DNA of 5,716 nt, taken from NCBI GenBank assembly GCA_028748945.1, contig JAQTOL010000232.1:1-5716 (forward strand), written 5' to 3'. Source of the stretch: Paludibacter sp. (GTDB lineage: Bacteria; Bacteroidota; Bacteroidia; Bacteroidales; Paludibacteraceae). How positions within the stretch are numbered: the stretch's first letter is position 1; every line of letters begins with the position of its first letter. The notes under the pieces are model-generated. The model did not search any database and was not told the origin of the DNA. It saw nothing but the letters and a program-made list of their open reading frames with translations. Positions 5,401-5,716 of the stretch are shown here, in pieces. Position numbers and translations under genes: made by a program.

Positions 5401-5716
5401 GAATCAGTGAAGAAGAAAGTCAAATTGTTGAGGAAGAATTACAGTATTTCTGGAATCTCAGGGAGACTGAAAGTTGGTTTGCTACTGATGCACATGTGTT
5501 GAATGAAACGACGATTCTTGTCCCTTCCGGTGAGCAATATCGTCCGGATCGTGTGTTGATTAAAGGCAATGAAGCGACCGTTGTGGATTATAAATTCGGT
5601 GATAAGGAAAGTAAAACCTATCTTCAACAAGTTAAAAACTATATGGATTTAATCACTGAAATGGGTTATCAGACACAGGGTTTTGTGTGTTATGTCAGTT
5701 TAAGGAAGGTGGAGAA
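2454..5716 (+). CDS. UvrD/Rep-family helicase with C-terminal RecB-family nuclease (AddA/RecB-like exonuclease V subunit), 3' end outside window
   Basis: This frame is open for 1087 codons and runs off the end. It is a superfamily 1A ATP-dependent 3'-5' helicase joined to a PD-(D/E)XK nuclease, the layout of AddA and RecB. Such proteins resect double-strand breaks for RecA-dependent repair, usually with an AddB/RecC partner, which is not in the window. Visible motifs are: I (Walker A) ASAGSGKT at 7-14; Ia VTFTNKATDEM at 40-50; STIDKF at 105-110; II DEFQDT at 391-396; III VVGDVKQSIYRWR at 420-432; IV TNWRS at 459-463; V TVHKSKGLDF at 757-766; VI VAYVAFTRAK at 832-841. The nuclease shows Gly955/His959, Asp1032 in RPDRV, Asp1045 and Lys1047 in VVDYKFG, and Gln1059/Tyr1063. 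All catalytic positions I can check are intact. The start at 2454 puts Walker A at the usual distance from the N-terminus. Phylum members are roughly 1050-1150 residues, so only a few codons are probably missing. No ribosome binding site is visible. GC content and codon use are higher than in the DUF3307-like genes. Confidence 0.93.
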   Translation, partial: MLNIYRASAGSGKTYRLTQDYIHLLFDPKRERTHRRILAVTFTNKATDEMKSRILKELHALAQGEPSDYRAGLMDKFSMADEAVNVRAKHILTTILHDYSSFSISTIDKFFQQVIRSFARDIGVHGGYNLELDSSSTLEQSVDNLFLDLSKPENKQLLQWLTRFAEERIEQSENWNMRGNIMELGKEVFKESYQHKAEDTNKKLHEREFLNSYRKSLRQIKIDFEAKVKQTATEALNIIAQNGLMTDSFKGGSRSAMKTLDRLYNGGMDVSATFLSLSEDVGNCYAKSTPQSTISAIESAYNGGLQQRLAKLREFLQIDIITYNSALLVLKHINTLGILSDLAVQIKKLTEEQNSMLISDTNLLLNKIIDNSDAPFVYEKTGIQIDNFMIDEFQDTSTLQWKNFQPLLDNSLSSGKFNLVVGDVKQSIYRWRNSDWKLLDEQILTDFRPEQIHEENLETNWRSDRNIVDFNNSFFFRAAQLLQSKLNENLNPVLPVYPALEALTHKIEHAYSNIHQEKSKNASVGRVQVRFIERDENEDGWKAESLNRLPAILEDLQERGYRPNDICFLVRKNEEEQQVIRKLLNFKTTPEAKDGICYDIMGNEGLLIGASASVRFILGVLQLFVNPADSIQQTIVNYEYARGKQNKTENDALNACFSNEKRVENSFSSLFTIIENEQLESLQHSSLYDMVEQIISLFNVGSWHNEAVFVQAFQDVVFRFSNNKTADLNSFLSWWKKNGEKQCIATPDNQNAMRIMTVHKSKGLDFKVVIMPFCDWDVDSRMRNILWCEPTVAPFNELPLLPIEYGSKLGQSIFAENYFDEQMHQYIDSLNVAYVAFTRAKNELICLAPAPKKEVEGLDKVNSLSVLLSACFQVETPGLDTQIIPLTASYNDELKVFELGDPITAVYHDKPSDDINEKVNVYPSVSSSDRLRIRHQSADYWLESQNLTDSRLNYGIIMHDILKQIIHKSDQPKAIRDLVYSGRISEEESQIVEEELQYFWNLRETESWFATDAHVLNETTILVPSGEQYRPDRVLIKGNEATVVDYKFGDKESKTYLQQVKNYMDLITEMGYQTQGFVCYVSLRKVE

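Noticed and set aside
2754..5630. Several minus-strand frames of 60-164 residues inside the helicase gene
   Set aside because: They are antisense shadows of a helicase-nuclease frame with all motifs intact, and none resembles a known protein.

Overview
The window looks like a piece of a Bacteroidota (probably Bacteroidales) chromosome. Two exact matches to the Bacteroidota -7 promoter element TAnnTTTG lie upstream of genes. Shine-Dalgarno sequences are absent before the starts, spacers are AT-rich, and the large helicase-nuclease at the right has the form usual in that phylum. All genes are on the + strand.

Layout: (1) 1-135 is the 3' end of a SUI1/YciH-type translation factor gene. (2) 320-457 is a 45-residue putative lipoprotein. 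(3) 534-578 is a perfect 17-bp hairpin, followed by a promoter at 657-687. (4) 763-1140 and 1398-1790 are two tandem paralogous membrane proteins that resemble DUF3307, about 64% identical by eye. (5) 1943-1987 is a second copy of the hairpin, with stem pairing kept and loop diverged. (6) 2044-2074 is a second consensus promoter, which points into an array of twelve 21-bp units (2119-2370). The array's consensus unit is an almost perfect palindrome and reads as the heptad [LM]PEVFGQ. (7) 2454 to the window end is a UvrD-type helicase fused to a RecB-family nuclease (AddA/RecB-like, recombinational repair), complete except for the last few codons.

Functional links: I see no convincing multigene system. 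The two DUF3307-like genes form a duplicated pair whose role is unknown. The paired hairpins sit after the lipoprotein and after the second DUF3307-like gene, each shortly before a promoter, so they may mark the ends of transcription units. The 21-bp array lies between a good promoter and the helicase gene, so it may be transcribed as that gene's long leader. The least explained parts are noncoding: the hairpin pair with compensatory changes and the palindromic 21-bp array with its 105-bp higher-order period.
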